A stretch of 64,000 nt of DNA from DYJE01 sp041660385 (GCA_041660385.1 JBAZWJ010000026.1:9863-73862); one strand, 5' to 3'. Positions 17,075 through 25,701 are shown, numbered from the stretch's first letter. The notes: generated from the sequence alone by a model not told the origin. Numbers and translations: made by a program.

Positions 17075-18280
17075 GTGGGATTGAAATCCTGCGTTGGAGT
17101 CAGTCTGAAAGTGGGTGGATCGGTTCTTGGAGTTATTATTTTTGAATCCTACAGAACCTATCAGAACTGGACTGATCAATCGATTCAGCATATGGGGCTG
17201 CTGGCCCAGATTTTTGCCAATGCCCTGGAACGGAAGCAGACGGATATCAAACTTCGCAATGCCTTTACCAGAATTCAGGAGTTGTCCGAACACCTGAAAG
17301 AGGAGAACCGCTATTTAAGGGAAACCATTGTCAGCCAGAGCAGGTATGACAATGTTATCGGGCAGAGTGAATCCATCCGTTTTGTTCTGGGCAGGATTGA
17401 ACAGGTGGCGGCGACGGATTCAACGGTGCTATTTCTCGGAGAAACCGGAACGGGAAAAACAATCATGGCCCAGCTTGTTCACCAGTTGAGCCGCAGAAAA
17501 AACAAAACCATGATCAAGGTAAACTGCGCCACCCTGCCAGCCAATCTTCTTGAAAGCGAATTGTTCGGTCATGAAAAAGGTGCTTTTACCGGCGCACTTT
17601 CAAGGAAAATCGGACGATTTGAAATCGCCAACGACTCCACTCTGTTTCTTGATGAAATCGGCGAACTGCCTCTGGATCTCCAGGCCAAACTGCTGAGGGT
17701 GCTTGATGACGGCGAGTTCGAACGTCTTGGCAATGCCTGTTCAATCAAGGTAGATGTGCGGATCGTCACCGCTACAAACCGGGATCTGGCAAAGATGGTC
17801 AAAGATGGGACTTTCCGGTCAGATCTGTATTACCGGCTGAATGTTTATCCGGTTCATGTTCCTCCCTTGCGCGACCGCGCTGAAGATATACCGGATATCA
17901 TGTGGTCGTTTATTAAAGAATTCTGCAAAACCATGGGGCGTGATGTGACCCATATTCCCAAAAAGAATCTGGATGCCATGATGCATTACACTTGGCCGGG
18001 GAACATTCGAGAATTGAAAAATGTGGTGGAAAACGCCATGATTTCAAACAAGGGAAATACCTTGAATATTCTTCCCCCGGAAAGTCCGGCGTCAGCAGGG
18101 CAGGGCGATTTGAGTTTTGAAGGTGCTGAACGTACGACCATCATCAGTGTTCTGAAAAAGACAGGCGGCCGAATCAAGGGAACCGGCGGTGCGGCCGATG
18201 TGTTGATGCTGAAACCCTCCACCCTTTATTCCAAAATGAAAAAGCTGGGGATAGACCCTGCTTCCGCGATCTTTTTATAA
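17075..18280 (+). CDS. AAA+/Fis sigma-54 activator, C-terminal part of the amber-split gene
   Basis: From the GTG at 17075 this encodes 401 residues. They comprise the end of a GAF domain, a coiled-coil linker, and an AAA+ domain with GETGTGKT, GAFTGA and LFLDEIGELP. The Fis-like helix-turn-helix region is GAADVLMLKPSTLYSKMKKLG. All ATPase and sigma-54 contact motifs are intact, so a restarted product lacking most of the GAF domain could be constitutively active. It is in the same frame as 16715-17047. Downstream are two sigma-54-like promoters (18439 and 19202), which are natural candidate targets, along with the 4-hydroxybutyryl-CoA dehydratase operon. The divergent solute-binding kinase at 14103-16259 may be part of the same circuit. 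Confidence 0.87.
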   Translation: MGLKSCVGVSLKVGGSVLGVIIFESYRTYQNWTDQSIQHMGLLAQIFANALERKQTDIKLRNAFTRIQELSEHLKEENRYLRETIVSQSRYDNVIGQSESIRFVLGRIEQVAATDSTVLFLGETGTGKTIMAQLVHQLSRRKNKTMIKVNCATLPANLLESELFGHEKGAFTGALSRKIGRFEIANDSTLFLDEIGELPLDLQAKLLRVLDDGEFERLGNACSIKVDVRIVTATNRDLAKMVKDGTFRSDLYYRLNVYPVHVPPLRDRAEDIPDIMWSFIKEFCKTMGRDVTHIPKKNLDAMMHYTWPGNIRELKNVVENAMISNKGNTLNILPPESPASAGQGDLSFEGAERTTIISVLKKTGGRIKGTGGAADVLMLKPSTLYSKMKKLGIDPASAIFL

Positions 18281-18293
18281 AAACGTTGACTCA

Positions 18294-18369
18294 TAAAAAA
18301 CACGGGGAAGTTTTTCGAAGTCGGTATGTCGCCCATGGAGATGGCATTTCGACCTTTTTTCGTGTTTTT
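18294..18369 (+). terminator. Probable terminator after the sigma-54 activator
   Basis: AAAAACACG (18296-18304) pairs with CGTGTTTTT (18361-18369). The intervening sequence contains a smaller CCAT-GGAG-ATGG hairpin, and the distal arm ends in a T-run. The long loop makes it less certain than a standard terminator. Confidence 0.45.
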
Positions 18370-18438
18370 AAAGAATAAGCGTGAGTTGTACTTGTGATTG
18401 TTTCTATAATAACAGCATGTTATTATTTTATAAAATTG

Positions 18439-18455
18439 TGGCATGTAAATGGCAA
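18439..18455 (+). promoter_or_regulatory. Sigma-54-like promoter of a candidate small RNA
   Basis: The sequence TGGCATG-TAAA-TGGCAA has GG and GC separated by exactly ten bases, with two deviations from TGGCACG-N4-TTGCA. The predicted start is near 18465. No open reading frame follows, but a strong terminator does at about 140 nt. Confidence 0.5.
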
Positions 18456-18464
18456 TATCCTGAA

Positions 18465-18603
18465 TTTGTGTTGCTATGTGAGCTATAGCTGCACTGTCCC
18501 CGACGTTCCAAGTTCATTAATCCCTTAGGTTATTAAATTGCCTTGTCCCCCCAGACAGGTAAGAGGTTGCTCATCCGGCCCTGTATGGGGCCGGTCCTTT
18601 TTT
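18465..18603 (+). ncRNA. Candidate sigma-54-dependent small RNA
   Basis: The span between the sigma-54-like promoter and the terminator (stem CCGGCCC 18575-18581 with GGGCCGG 18588-18594, then TTTTTT) has no coding frame. It shows hairpins TTAAT/ATTAA around 18516-18536, and a CCTTGTC/GACAGG stem (18541-18559) that displays a CCCCC loop. A second TGTCCCC lies near 18495. C-rich unpaired segments could pair with Shine-Dalgarno sequences. The layout, a sigma-54 activator gene followed by a sigma-54-driven sRNA, is similar to the luxO-Qrr arrangement in vibrios, but no sequence relation is claimed. Confidence 0.42.
18575..18603 (+). terminator. Rho-independent terminator of the candidate small RNA
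   Basis: A perfect 7-bp GC-rich stem, CCGGCCC and GGGCCGG, with a six-base loop is followed after TCC by six T. No gene ends just upstream on the plus strand, so it implies an RNA that is not protein-coding. Confidence 0.72.
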
Positions 18604-18689
18604 GGGGCAATGGTGTTGACTCCTGACTAACCCGATAGATTTTACACAGCATGTAATATTAAGGCTCAATACATAGTGACAGGATTTTT

Positions 18690-18880
18690 GAACATCGAAC
18701 ACTGAACATCGAACATCGAATAAGGGCAGAACCACCTCTGTCGCTTTCATGAGGCATTCTAAAAATTTCATCTATTAAAATTTTGAATTAAAAACATAAA
18801 CCATTTGATTCCTATTCCTGTATTTTGATCACTTTTGCATATATAAAATGGCCCAATCCTTAATTCGATGTTCGATGTTG
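18690..18880. repeat. GAACATCGAAC-type inverted-repeat element, copy 1
   Basis: GAACATCGAAC repeats (18690-18721) face ATTCGATGTTCGATGTT (18863-18879) across about 140 bp of AT-rich sequence. The right inner end (AAAATGG..CAATCCTTAATT) is also present in the copy at 22900-23050, so these are two members of one element family. It contains no gene. Confidence 0.6.
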
Positions 18881-19028
18881 ATGGCGTCGTAAAAAGTCCC
18901 ATATGCGGCGTTATAGTGTTTGGCCGGACGTTCGACGTACTAAATGTACGCCTTCACGCCCGGCCAAACACTATGCCTTGCCTATTGGCCTTTTTCCATA
19001 GCCATCCTTCGACTTTTACGAGTTCATC
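18880..19028. mobile_element. MITE-like palindromic element, copy A (149 bp)
   Basis: The ends GATGGCGTCGTAAAAAGTC and GACTTTTACGAGTTCATC are imperfect terminal inverted repeats. Inside are 15-bp arms ATAGTGTTTGGCCGG (18913-18927) and CCGGCCAAACACTAT (18960-18974). A second, clearly homologous copy lies at 51549-51696 and a left-end fragment at 62702-62720. There is no transposase inside. Both full copies lie against GAACATC/GATGTTC repeats. Confidence 0.75.
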
Positions 19029-19201
19029 GATGTGGGTGTTCGACGGTCATCCTTTCTTATTCATTATCAAAGTGAAACAGGATGCCATGTCGACCAGGGG
19101 TCGCTATTTCGTCCTGGTTTTCTGTCTTTTCTATATATTTATGTACCATAAATACTCATTAAATCTAAATAAAACAATAAGATGAATCGTATGCCCGTTA
19201 T

Positions 19202-19217
19202 TGGCACAGTTGTGGCT
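19202..19217 (+). promoter_or_regulatory. Sigma-54-like promoter of the 4-hydroxybutyryl-CoA dehydratase operon
   Basis: TGGCAC-AGTTG-TGGCT keeps the invariant GG and GC ten bases apart and has a perfect -24 box; only the first part of the -12 box (TGGC for TTGC) differs. The predicted start is near 19228, about 143 nt before the ATG at 19371. The sigma-54 activator at 16715-18280 is the nearest regulator on the same strand. Confidence 0.55.
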
Positions 19218-19370
19218 ATAGTATAATGCAACTGCGTTCAAATGACGGTTGTTTCTGAAGGGCCCGATGGACATCCGCATATCGCGCAGCCAGTTTTTTT
19301 AACATCTGAAACCATGACATATTCAGACCGATTTATTAACGTTTAACGTCGTTTATATGAGGATGCAACC

Positions 19371-20834
19371 ATGAGAACCAAAGAACAGTACCGTGACAAT
19401 TTAATGAAACTCAGACGCAATGTTTACTATAAAGGTGAAAAGATCAGCCGTGACCATGAGGATCTTGTGCAGACCATCGGTGTTCTGAGTCACACCTTTG
19501 ATGCGGCCTTGAACCCTTTGACCGCCGATTTGTGTACGGCTAAATCCCATCTCAGCGGAGAGACCATCAACCGTTTCTGCCATGTTCATCAGTCCACCGA
19601 CGACCTTCATAAAAAACAGGACATGACCCGGATGCTGTGTCGGGATGTGGGATATTGCATTGGCCGGTGCATGGGCGTTGACTCTCTTAATGCGGTGAAT
19701 GCGGTTTCTTTTGAGGCCGACAAAATGAACGGCGGAAGTACAGAATACCACAAAAATTTCCTGAAATGGCTCGACAGATTCCAGAAAGAAGATTTGATCG
19801 GAGCCTGTGCCCAGACCGATGTGAAAGGCGAGAGAATGCTCAGACCCTCACAGCAGCCTGACCCGGATCAGTACCTCCGTCTTGTGGAGAAACGAAGTGA
19901 CGGAATTGTTGTAAGAGGCTGCAAAGTCCATATCACCCAGGCATCAGTTGCTGATGAAATCATGGTTGTTCCCACACGGTCAATGGGTCCCAATGAAACG
20001 GAATATGCATTGGCCTTTGCTGTACCGGCGGATCATGAAGGCGTGATTCAGGTGATTCATCCCCACAACATGAAGAAACGCGAACACTATAAACGCGGAT
20101 TCGATTTTGGCGCGGTGGATTCCTATGTGATTTTTAAGGATGTGTTTGTTCCCTGGGATCGCGTGTTTCTCTGTGGTGAATACCAGCATGGCGGCCTTTG
20201 CGCCCTTCTTTTTGCACTGTTTCATCGCCACAGCTATTCAGGATGTAAACCGGCTATCGGCGATGTCACACTGGGCATGGCTGCGCTTGCTGCCGAGGTT
20301 AACGGTGTTGAAAAATCGTCTCACATCCGGGAAAAACTATCTGAGATCATCCAGATTTCCGAACTGGGCTATGCGGCGGGATTCACAGCCTCTTCATTGG
20401 GTAAACCGGAAATCATGATTCCCGGCATTGGTCAGGTTCCCTACGGGCCTGGATCATACATTCCTAACTCCATCTACTGCAATGTGGGCAGATGTCTGAC
20501 CGGTGAAGCGGTGTTCCACGAACAGGAAATCCTGTGTGATATAGCTGGTGGTGTCACAGCAACATTCCCCTTTGAAAAGGATCTGGTCAATCCGGAGCTT
20601 AAACCTCTGATGGAAAAGTATCTGAAACGTAATTCCAAAATGCCCATTGATGATCAGATCAAGTTCTGGCTTTACATGAGCGACATGACCGTATCCGACT
20701 TTGCAGGCGGGCTTAACTATGCCAGTTTCCATGGCGGCGGATCGCCCATTATGGAACAGATCGCCATTACGACACAGTATGATATTCAGCAGAGAAAAAA
20801 TATCGTGAAACGGCTGGCGGGAATGAGCAGTTAA
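19371..20834 (+). CDS. abfD: 4-hydroxybutyryl-CoA dehydratase / vinylacetyl-CoA delta-isomerase
   Basis: A 487-residue flavoprotein with a [4Fe-4S] cluster that dehydrates 4-hydroxybutyryl-CoA to crotonyl-CoA in the cytoplasm. Cluster ligands match the clostridial enzyme in spacing: CIGRC gives Cys96 and Cys100, and FHRHSYSGC gives His285 and Cys292 (seven apart, as His292 and Cys299 in AbfD). The acyl-CoA-dehydrogenase-like fold is evident through the protein, and the length is standard. It leads an operon with a 54-residue ORF, a 3-hydroxyacyl-CoA dehydrogenase and an SDR, which fits fermentation or oxidation of 4-hydroxybutyrate or 4-aminobutyrate. A sigma-54-like promoter precedes it. A related 4-hydroxyphenylacetate-hydroxylase-type flavoenzyme is excluded by the cluster residues. 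Confidence 0.93.
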   Translation: MRTKEQYRDNLMKLRRNVYYKGEKISRDHEDLVQTIGVLSHTFDAALNPLTADLCTAKSHLSGETINRFCHVHQSTDDLHKKQDMTRMLCRDVGYCIGRCMGVDSLNAVNAVSFEADKMNGGSTEYHKNFLKWLDRFQKEDLIGACAQTDVKGERMLRPSQQPDPDQYLRLVEKRSDGIVVRGCKVHITQASVADEIMVVPTRSMGPNETEYALAFAVPADHEGVIQVIHPHNMKKREHYKRGFDFGAVDSYVIFKDVFVPWDRVFLCGEYQHGGLCALLFALFHRHSYSGCKPAIGDVTLGMAALAAEVNGVEKSSHIREKLSEIIQISELGYAAGFTASSLGKPEIMIPGIGQVPYGPGSYIPNSIYCNVGRCLTGEAVFHEQEILCDIAGGVTATFPFEKDLVNPELKPLMEKYLKRNSKMPIDDQIKFWLYMSDMTVSDFAGGLNYASFHGGGSPIMEQIAITTQYDIQQRKNIVKRLAGMSS

Positions 20835-20958
20835 CCGTGTCTGGCCTGATAATGCAGATTGCGTCACAAGACAGGATTCTTGAATCAGCCATGTGACGCA
20901 AAATGCATGTTACGGTTGGGCAGTGAACAGAAGAAACCTTAAAGTGTGAGGTGCTACC

Positions 20959-21123
20959 ATGGATAAAATTAAAAAAAGTTCACCCCCGGTAAAGGATCCC
21001 AAAACAATACGGAAAGAAGAAACCGGTGACGACATCCGGCAGGTTCTTGTGGAACAGCAGAGCCGGATCGTAAATGAAATCAATGACAACATAGACGAAG
21101 AAGCTGTCAGGAGAGATCGATGA
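20959..21123 (+). CDS. Small charged protein (54 residues) translationally coupled to hydroxyacyl-CoA dehydrogenase
   Basis: The ORF starts at an ATG with GAGGTG seven bases upstream and ends TGA within ATGA, overlapping the start of the next gene. The product begins MDKIKKSSPPVKDPK. It has a basic front and an acidic amphipathic second half (QVLVEQQSRIVNEINDNIDEEA). No family is recognised. Good ribosome-binding site, exact ATGA coupling and position between two enzymes of one pathway support that it is translated. It may be a small accessory subunit, or a leader that couples translation of the dehydrogenase. Confidence 0.55.
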   Translation: MDKIKKSSPPVKDPKTIRKEETGDDIRQVLVEQQSRIVNEINDNIDEEAVRRDR

Positions 21124-22022
21124 ACATTGAATCCATCCGAAAAGTACTGATTCTGGGCGCGGGAACCATGGGGCAGCAGATCGGTTATGTCTGCGCCCTC
21201 CATGGTTATGATGTGGTTATCTACGATATTTCCGACGAAGTTCTTGAAAAATCTGCGAAGAGTATCCGGAAAAGTACAAAAACCATGGGGCTTTACTCAT
21301 CCTTTTCCAAGGAGGATTTTGAGGCGGCTCTTGAGAGAATAACGTACTCAAGCAACCCCAAGATCGCTGCCGAGGGTGTTGACCTTGTCAACGAGTCGGT
21401 TCCCGAAGATCCGAAATTAAAAGGAAAGATTTTCAGCGAATTTAATACGCTATGTTCTCCCGGAACAATTTTCACCACCAATACATCGTCTCTTGTGCCG
21501 TCAATGTTTGCCGATGCAACAGGGCGTCCTGAAAAGTTCTGTGCACTTCATTTTCATGTGGTGAACATGACGAGAATCGTTGATGTGATGCCCCATCCCG
21601 GTACGTCGAAAGAAACCCTTGAAACCGTGACGGAATTTGCACGAAGGATCGGCCAGATTCCCATTGTGCTTGGCAGCGAACACTACGGTTATGTGTTCAA
21701 TCACATGCTGATGGCGTTGATGGACTCTGCTCTTACCATTGCATCCCGTGGTGTTGCATCGGTACATGATGTTGATAGGGCATGGATGGGCGTGATGAAT
21801 AATCACATCGGACCTTTCGGGATCATGGACAGTATCGGTCTGGAAACATCGTATAAGGTGACTGATTTCTGGGCCAATGTGCGTAAAGATAAAAAAGCTC
21901 TGGCCAACGCTGAATTCCTCAAAAAATATGTGGATCAGGGAAAACTGGGCATTAAAACCGGGGAAGGATTCTATTCGTATCCGAATCCGGCGTATGCGAA
22001 GCCGGATTTCATCGGCAACTGA
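21120..22022 (+). CDS. 3-hydroxyacyl-CoA dehydrogenase family protein
   Basis: A 300-residue NAD-dependent enzyme. The N-terminal Rossmann fold has LILGAGTMGQQIG and a following acidic VVIYD. The catalytic histidine region reads CALHFHVVNMTRIVDV (near residue 143), a little unlike the common MHFFNPV. The C-terminal dimerisation domain contains GPFGIMDSIGLE and GKLGIKTGEGFYSYP, both typical. With the upstream dehydratase (and a crotonase not seen here) it would oxidise 3-hydroxybutyryl-CoA to acetoacetyl-CoA. Its start overlaps the 54-residue ORF by four bases. Substrate chain length is not established from sequence. Confidence 0.9.
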   Translation: MNIESIRKVLILGAGTMGQQIGYVCALHGYDVVIYDISDEVLEKSAKSIRKSTKTMGLYSSFSKEDFEAALERITYSSNPKIAAEGVDLVNESVPEDPKLKGKIFSEFNTLCSPGTIFTTNTSSLVPSMFADATGRPEKFCALHFHVVNMTRIVDVMPHPGTSKETLETVTEFARRIGQIPIVLGSEHYGYVFNHMLMALMDSALTIASRGVASVHDVDRAWMGVMNNHIGPFGIMDSIGLETSYKVTDFWANVRKDKKALANAEFLKKYVDQGKLGIKTGEGFYSYPNPAYAKPDFIGN

Positions 22023-22067
22023 AAATTGAGCAGAGCCAAGAAAAAATTATAAAGGAGAAATCAACAG

Positions 22068-22823
22068 ATGGTGACTTTTTCACTAAAAGATAAAATCGCC
22101 CTGATCACCGGAGCCAGCCGGGGTATCGGAGAAGATATCGCATTGACACTTGCCGAGCAAGGCGCTCACTGCATTCTTGTCAGTCGTAAAATTGATGAGC
22201 TTGAACGTGTTGTTAAAATTATTTCTGATCAAGGCGGCTCTGCTGAAGCCATCGCCTGTAATATGGGTGAACTTGCCCAGATTGAATCTCTGATGGCACA
22301 AGTGAAGGACAAGCACGGACGTCTGGATATCCTTGTGAACAACGCAGCAGCCAATCCCTATTTTGGAGAAATGATCAACGCGGAAGAGTGGGCATGGGAC
22401 AAGACCCATCAGGTGAATCTTAAAGGCCCGTTTTTCATGACGAAGTTGGGAGCAAAGCTGATGCTTGAAAAAGGTGGATCAATTATCAATGTTTCTTCGG
22501 TGAACGGAATTCGTCCAGCCCCGTTTCAGGGGATTTATTCCATTACCAAAGCTGCCCTGATTTCCATGACAAAAGCATTTGCAAAAGAGCTTGCCGCTAA
22601 AAACATCCGAGTGAACGCTCTTCTTCCCGGAATGACCGATACGAAATTTTCAAGTGTGATCAAAGAAAACAAAGATGTGGAAAAAGCGGTTGTGGCCCTG
22701 ATCCCGCTGGGCCGGATTGCAGCACCATCCGAAATGTCCGGAGCTGTTCTCTACCTTGCTTCCGAAGCCTCATCCTATACCACCGGCAGCTGCATCACCG
22801 TTGATGGTGGGATGCTGGCTTAG
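22068..22823 (+). CDS. Short-chain dehydrogenase/reductase (SDR)
   Basis: A 251-residue classical SDR with the cofactor motif TGASRGIGE near residue 15, NNAAANP near 90, the catalytic Ser in NVSSVNG, and YSITK (Tyr and Lys of the active site). The C-terminal PLGRIAAPSEMSGAVLYLASEASSY is typical of FabG-like members. It follows the hydroxyacyl-CoA dehydrogenase by 45 bp, with AAGGAG before the ATG, and should be co-transcribed. It may act as a 4-hydroxybutyrate or 3-oxoacyl reductase, but the substrate is not evident. Confidence 0.88.
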   Translation: MVTFSLKDKIALITGASRGIGEDIALTLAEQGAHCILVSRKIDELERVVKIISDQGGSAEAIACNMGELAQIESLMAQVKDKHGRLDILVNNAAANPYFGEMINAEEWAWDKTHQVNLKGPFFMTKLGAKLMLEKGGSIINVSSVNGIRPAPFQGIYSITKAALISMTKAFAKELAAKNIRVNALLPGMTDTKFSSVIKENKDVEKAVVALIPLGRIAAPSEMSGAVLYLASEASSYTTGSCITVDGGMLA

Positions 22824-23155
22824 TTTTTGTATCGGTAGGGCAAGGGCATGCTTCCAATGCTGTTGAGTTATGAAATTTTCAATTAATGAACAAAAAAATG
22901 AACGTCCAACATCCAACGTCGAACGCTCAACGTCCAATAGCGGATGACGGCCATTTTTTATGGTTTATGTTGCATGAATTATATTTTAATGTAACCTCAA
23001 TAAAAATGTCACAATCCTTTATTGGAAGTTCGACGTTGGGCGTTCGAAAAGCGTCCGTGGTGATAAAAAACACCGCCCGACTTAAACACACTCTGTAAGG
23101 CGGAATGCATTCATCAGGTTCATAAGTCAAAAGCATTGGGGCTGAGCCGTTCAAA
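22824..23155. other. Intergenic region dominated by an inverted-repeat element
   Basis: The 332 bp between two convergent genes hold the repeat at 22900-23050 and otherwise AT-rich sequence. No gene or clear T-run terminator is visible. Confidence 0.5.
22900..23050. repeat. GAACATCGAAC-type inverted-repeat element, copy 2
   Basis: Left arm repeats GAACGTCCAACATCCAACGTC (22900-22937) face ATTGGAAGTTCGACGTTGGG (23021-23047). The inner right end (AAAATGTCACAATCC) matches the same place in copy 1 (18690-18880). Confidence 0.58.
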
Positions 23156-23911
23156 TTATTTGACGACGAACGTCTCAGGAGACAGCTCAGGATTAGGGGT
23201 TGTTTTTTCAACAGTGATCAGGCATGACCGTTCGCCTTGAACAACATTTATCGTAGTGGGGAAGATCAGATTATCTTCAGACCCGGATTTTCCAATGCTC
23301 ACTCGATATCTGGTTTTGGTGTTTTCAGTTATTTCATAGGAAAGGACCTTGTTGTTTTCGTCAAGAAACACTTGCTGTACAACTGTCTCCTCATTTTTGT
23401 AGAAGCTCAGAACCGAGCCTGTACTATCTGTCATTTTATCTATCTGGATTTTTTTATAATCAGGAATGGGAACCTTTCCGGAAAGATAATAGGTGATCTG
23501 ATTGGTAGTCAACGGCAGTCCGATGAACGGTTCAAGACTTGGGTTCTTTCTTCTTCGTGTGATGGGAACGTGCGAGCCTGTATGTGACTTAAGGTATAGA
23601 TTTTCCCCATCCGCAGCAACTGTTTCTATGGGTTGTCCTGAGAAAAGAACGATCAGCCGAATGCGGTCTGGAATTGCAGCAGCCCATGCCAGACGGTACG
23701 ACTTGACTTTCGATTGTTCGGTGATGGTGATCGAACCCTGACCGTTGAATGTTTTCAAGCCGCTGTTCTGTTTTTCCATATCCCCCAGGATGGCTTGAAT
23801 TTTGGGATCTGAGGGAACGGGTCTTTCTTTAGTTGTGGCACAACCTGAAATGAGAAGAAACACAAAGAGGGCAATGGTCGAAAGTGAGAAGGTATTTATA
23901 TATGATTTCAT
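23156..23911 (-). CDS. Outer-membrane lipoprotein, DUF4292/LolB-like
   Basis: A 251-residue lipoprotein. The signal peptide ends in the lipobox LISGC (Cys24), so the mature protein starts at the lipidated cysteine. The rest is a beta-rich single domain with LKTFNGQGSITI, RIRLIVLFSGQPIETVAADGENLYL and a half-barrel pattern like LolA/LolB and DUF4292 proteins, which handle lipoprotein or lipid transfer at the outer membrane. Its start overlaps the stop of the TPR lipoprotein gene as ATGA, so the two are coupled and may act together. Confidence 0.78.
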   Translation of the reverse strand: MKSYINTFSLSTIALFVFLLISGCATTKERPVPSDPKIQAILGDMEKQNSGLKTFNGQGSITITEQSKVKSYRLAWAAAIPDRIRLIVLFSGQPIETVAADGENLYLKSHTGSHVPITRRRKNPSLEPFIGLPLTTNQITYYLSGKVPIPDYKKIQIDKMTDSTGSVLSFYKNEETVVQQVFLDENNKVLSYEITENTKTRYRVSIGKSGSEDNLIFPTTINVVQGERSCLITVEKTTPNPELSPETFVVK

Positions 23912-25701
23912 TGAGTTAATATGGCTTGTTTGTTTGTCAGTCCCTCGATTTTTATTTCGAGACCTTTTGTATCTTTTTTCTTGAGTTTCAGTGAGCGCTT
24001 GTAGTACTCAAGGGCTTTTTCCGAATTTTGCGTTTTGATAAACGCATCTCCAAGATGTTCAAGAAGTATAGGGTCATCAGGGATCAAGATCACGGCCTTT
24101 TCAAGTGTAATCAGGGCTTTTTCATAATCCCCCTTCTTATAATAAACCCAGCCGAGGCTGTCTGTGATATAGCCGTCATCAGGCTTGAGTTTGAGCGCCC
24201 GGATGATCAGTTCTTCCGCTTCTTCAAGATTCATTCCAAGATCTGCATACGTGTAACCCAGGTAGTTCAAGGCGTTGGCATCTTCAGGATCGATGCGGAT
24301 CACGTTCTTCATTTCTTTGATACAGGCGATTCGGTCGCCTTTCTTATCGTAAGCGACTCCGAGGCGGAAGTACAGCTTCGCACTGTCTTTATCAATGGAA
24401 AGCCCCAGGATATACATATCCACCGCTTTTTGATACAGCTCGGTTTCTTCGTAAAAAGAGCCGAGATAGAGAATGATTTCTGTGTTTTCTGGAATCAATG
24501 CATGGGCTTTTTCGAGTATAGCGATTGCTTTTTGATGCTCGCTCCTGTCCATGTGGTGAAAGGCTCTTATCAGAACTGATTTCTCATAGAACATGGATTC
24601 TTTTGAAACCTGTTCAAATTGAAGCATGGCGTTGTGATTGTCTTTGATCTCATCATAGCAAACACCCATGAAATAATGGTAGTCGCTTTTGACGGGGGCT
24701 TTGCTCAGCATGCCTTTCAATAGATAAAGGGCGTCGTGGTACTGGTTTTTCTTGATATAATACTTAACGACTGTCTTCAAAATTTCCTGCGTATCTTCTT
24801 CACGTTTACCAAGTCTTTCAAGCATGGTCAGGGCTTTTGAGTTGCTGCCGGCCTTATGGTACATCAGAGCCAGGGCAAGGCAGGATCTTATGTCTTCAGG
24901 GTCTCTGTCCAAAATGGTCTGGAATATGTCCTTGAGTTTCTCCTGCGCGTTCTGAATTTCATAGATCTGTACCAAGCCGTACAAGGCTTCCACAAGGTCT
25001 GAATTCAATCTGTAGGCATCCATGAATTCGGTTTCTGCCTGATCGTATTTCCCCTCCATGGTGTAGAGTCTCCCCAGGTAGTAATGGCCTGAGAAGGAGT
25101 CCGGGAATTTATCGGTCAGACGTGAGAATGTTTCGATGGCTTTCGCCGTGTTGTTCATTTTCGAATAAAGCCCACCCAGCAGAAAATAGACCGCCTGATC
25201 GTCGGGGTTGATAGCCAGGATCTTTTCAAAAATAGGTGGAACTTCACTATCCTTGTTCTGTATGAGTTTGATCTGGGCAAGGACCCCTAAGAATTCGATG
25301 CTGTCCGGACTTTCTTTCAGGCCTGCATCTATGATGACCATGGCTTCGGGGATCTCATTTTTATGGACATGAAGTCTCGCCAGCTCTTTTTTGAGAAATA
25401 AAGAGTCAGGATCCGCATCATTAGCCTTTTTGAGATAGATCATGGCTTTGTCAATATCCCCTTTCCGTTTGGAAGATTCGGAAAGAAGGAAGTAAACCAT
25501 GTGGGGTTTTCCCGTTGATTTGACCATGACGATATCAGATGGCTGCTTTCCCTTGGCGTTTTTAGTAGCCTCTGCACCATGGTTCTTCGCATAGGCACAT
25601 CCCTGGAGCATGATTGCCAGAATCATGCTTAAAAGAACGGTCTTTGCAGGGATCATTGCTTTTTTACTTGAGGTTGTTTTTTGAATTTTTTTGAATTTCA
25701 T
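23908..25701 (-). CDS. Tetratricopeptide-repeat lipoprotein
   Basis: A 597-residue protein. The N-terminal signal carries the lipobox MLQGC (Cys near residue 35). From about residue 65 onward it is built of TPR units, with at least a dozen recognisable by the pattern of Y/A-x-LG-x-x-Y and P at repeat ends. Examples are AVYFLLGGLYSKMNNTAKAIETF, DALYLLKGMLSKAP and ITDSLGWVYYKKGDYEKAL. Such proteins are scaffolds in the periplasm. It is followed by the LolB-like lipoprotein (ATGA overlap) and preceded by rpoH at 15 bp, giving a three-gene operon. No enzymatic motif is present. Confidence 0.85.
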   Translation of the reverse strand: MKFKKIQKTTSSKKAMIPAKTVLLSMILAIMLQGCAYAKNHGAEATKNAKGKQPSDIVMVKSTGKPHMVYFLLSESSKRKGDIDKAMIYLKKANDADPDSLFLKKELARLHVHKNEIPEAMVIIDAGLKESPDSIEFLGVLAQIKLIQNKDSEVPPIFEKILAINPDDQAVYFLLGGLYSKMNNTAKAIETFSRLTDKFPDSFSGHYYLGRLYTMEGKYDQAETEFMDAYRLNSDLVEALYGLVQIYEIQNAQEKLKDIFQTILDRDPEDIRSCLALALMYHKAGSNSKALTMLERLGKREEDTQEILKTVVKYYIKKNQYHDALYLLKGMLSKAPVKSDYHYFMGVCYDEIKDNHNAMLQFEQVSKESMFYEKSVLIRAFHHMDRSEHQKAIAILEKAHALIPENTEIILYLGSFYEETELYQKAVDMYILGLSIDKDSAKLYFRLGVAYDKKGDRIACIKEMKNVIRIDPEDANALNYLGYTYADLGMNLEEAEELIIRALKLKPDDGYITDSLGWVYYKKGDYEKALITLEKAVILIPDDPILLEHLGDAFIKTQNSEKALEYYKRSLKLKKKDTKGLEIKIEGLTNKQAILTQ

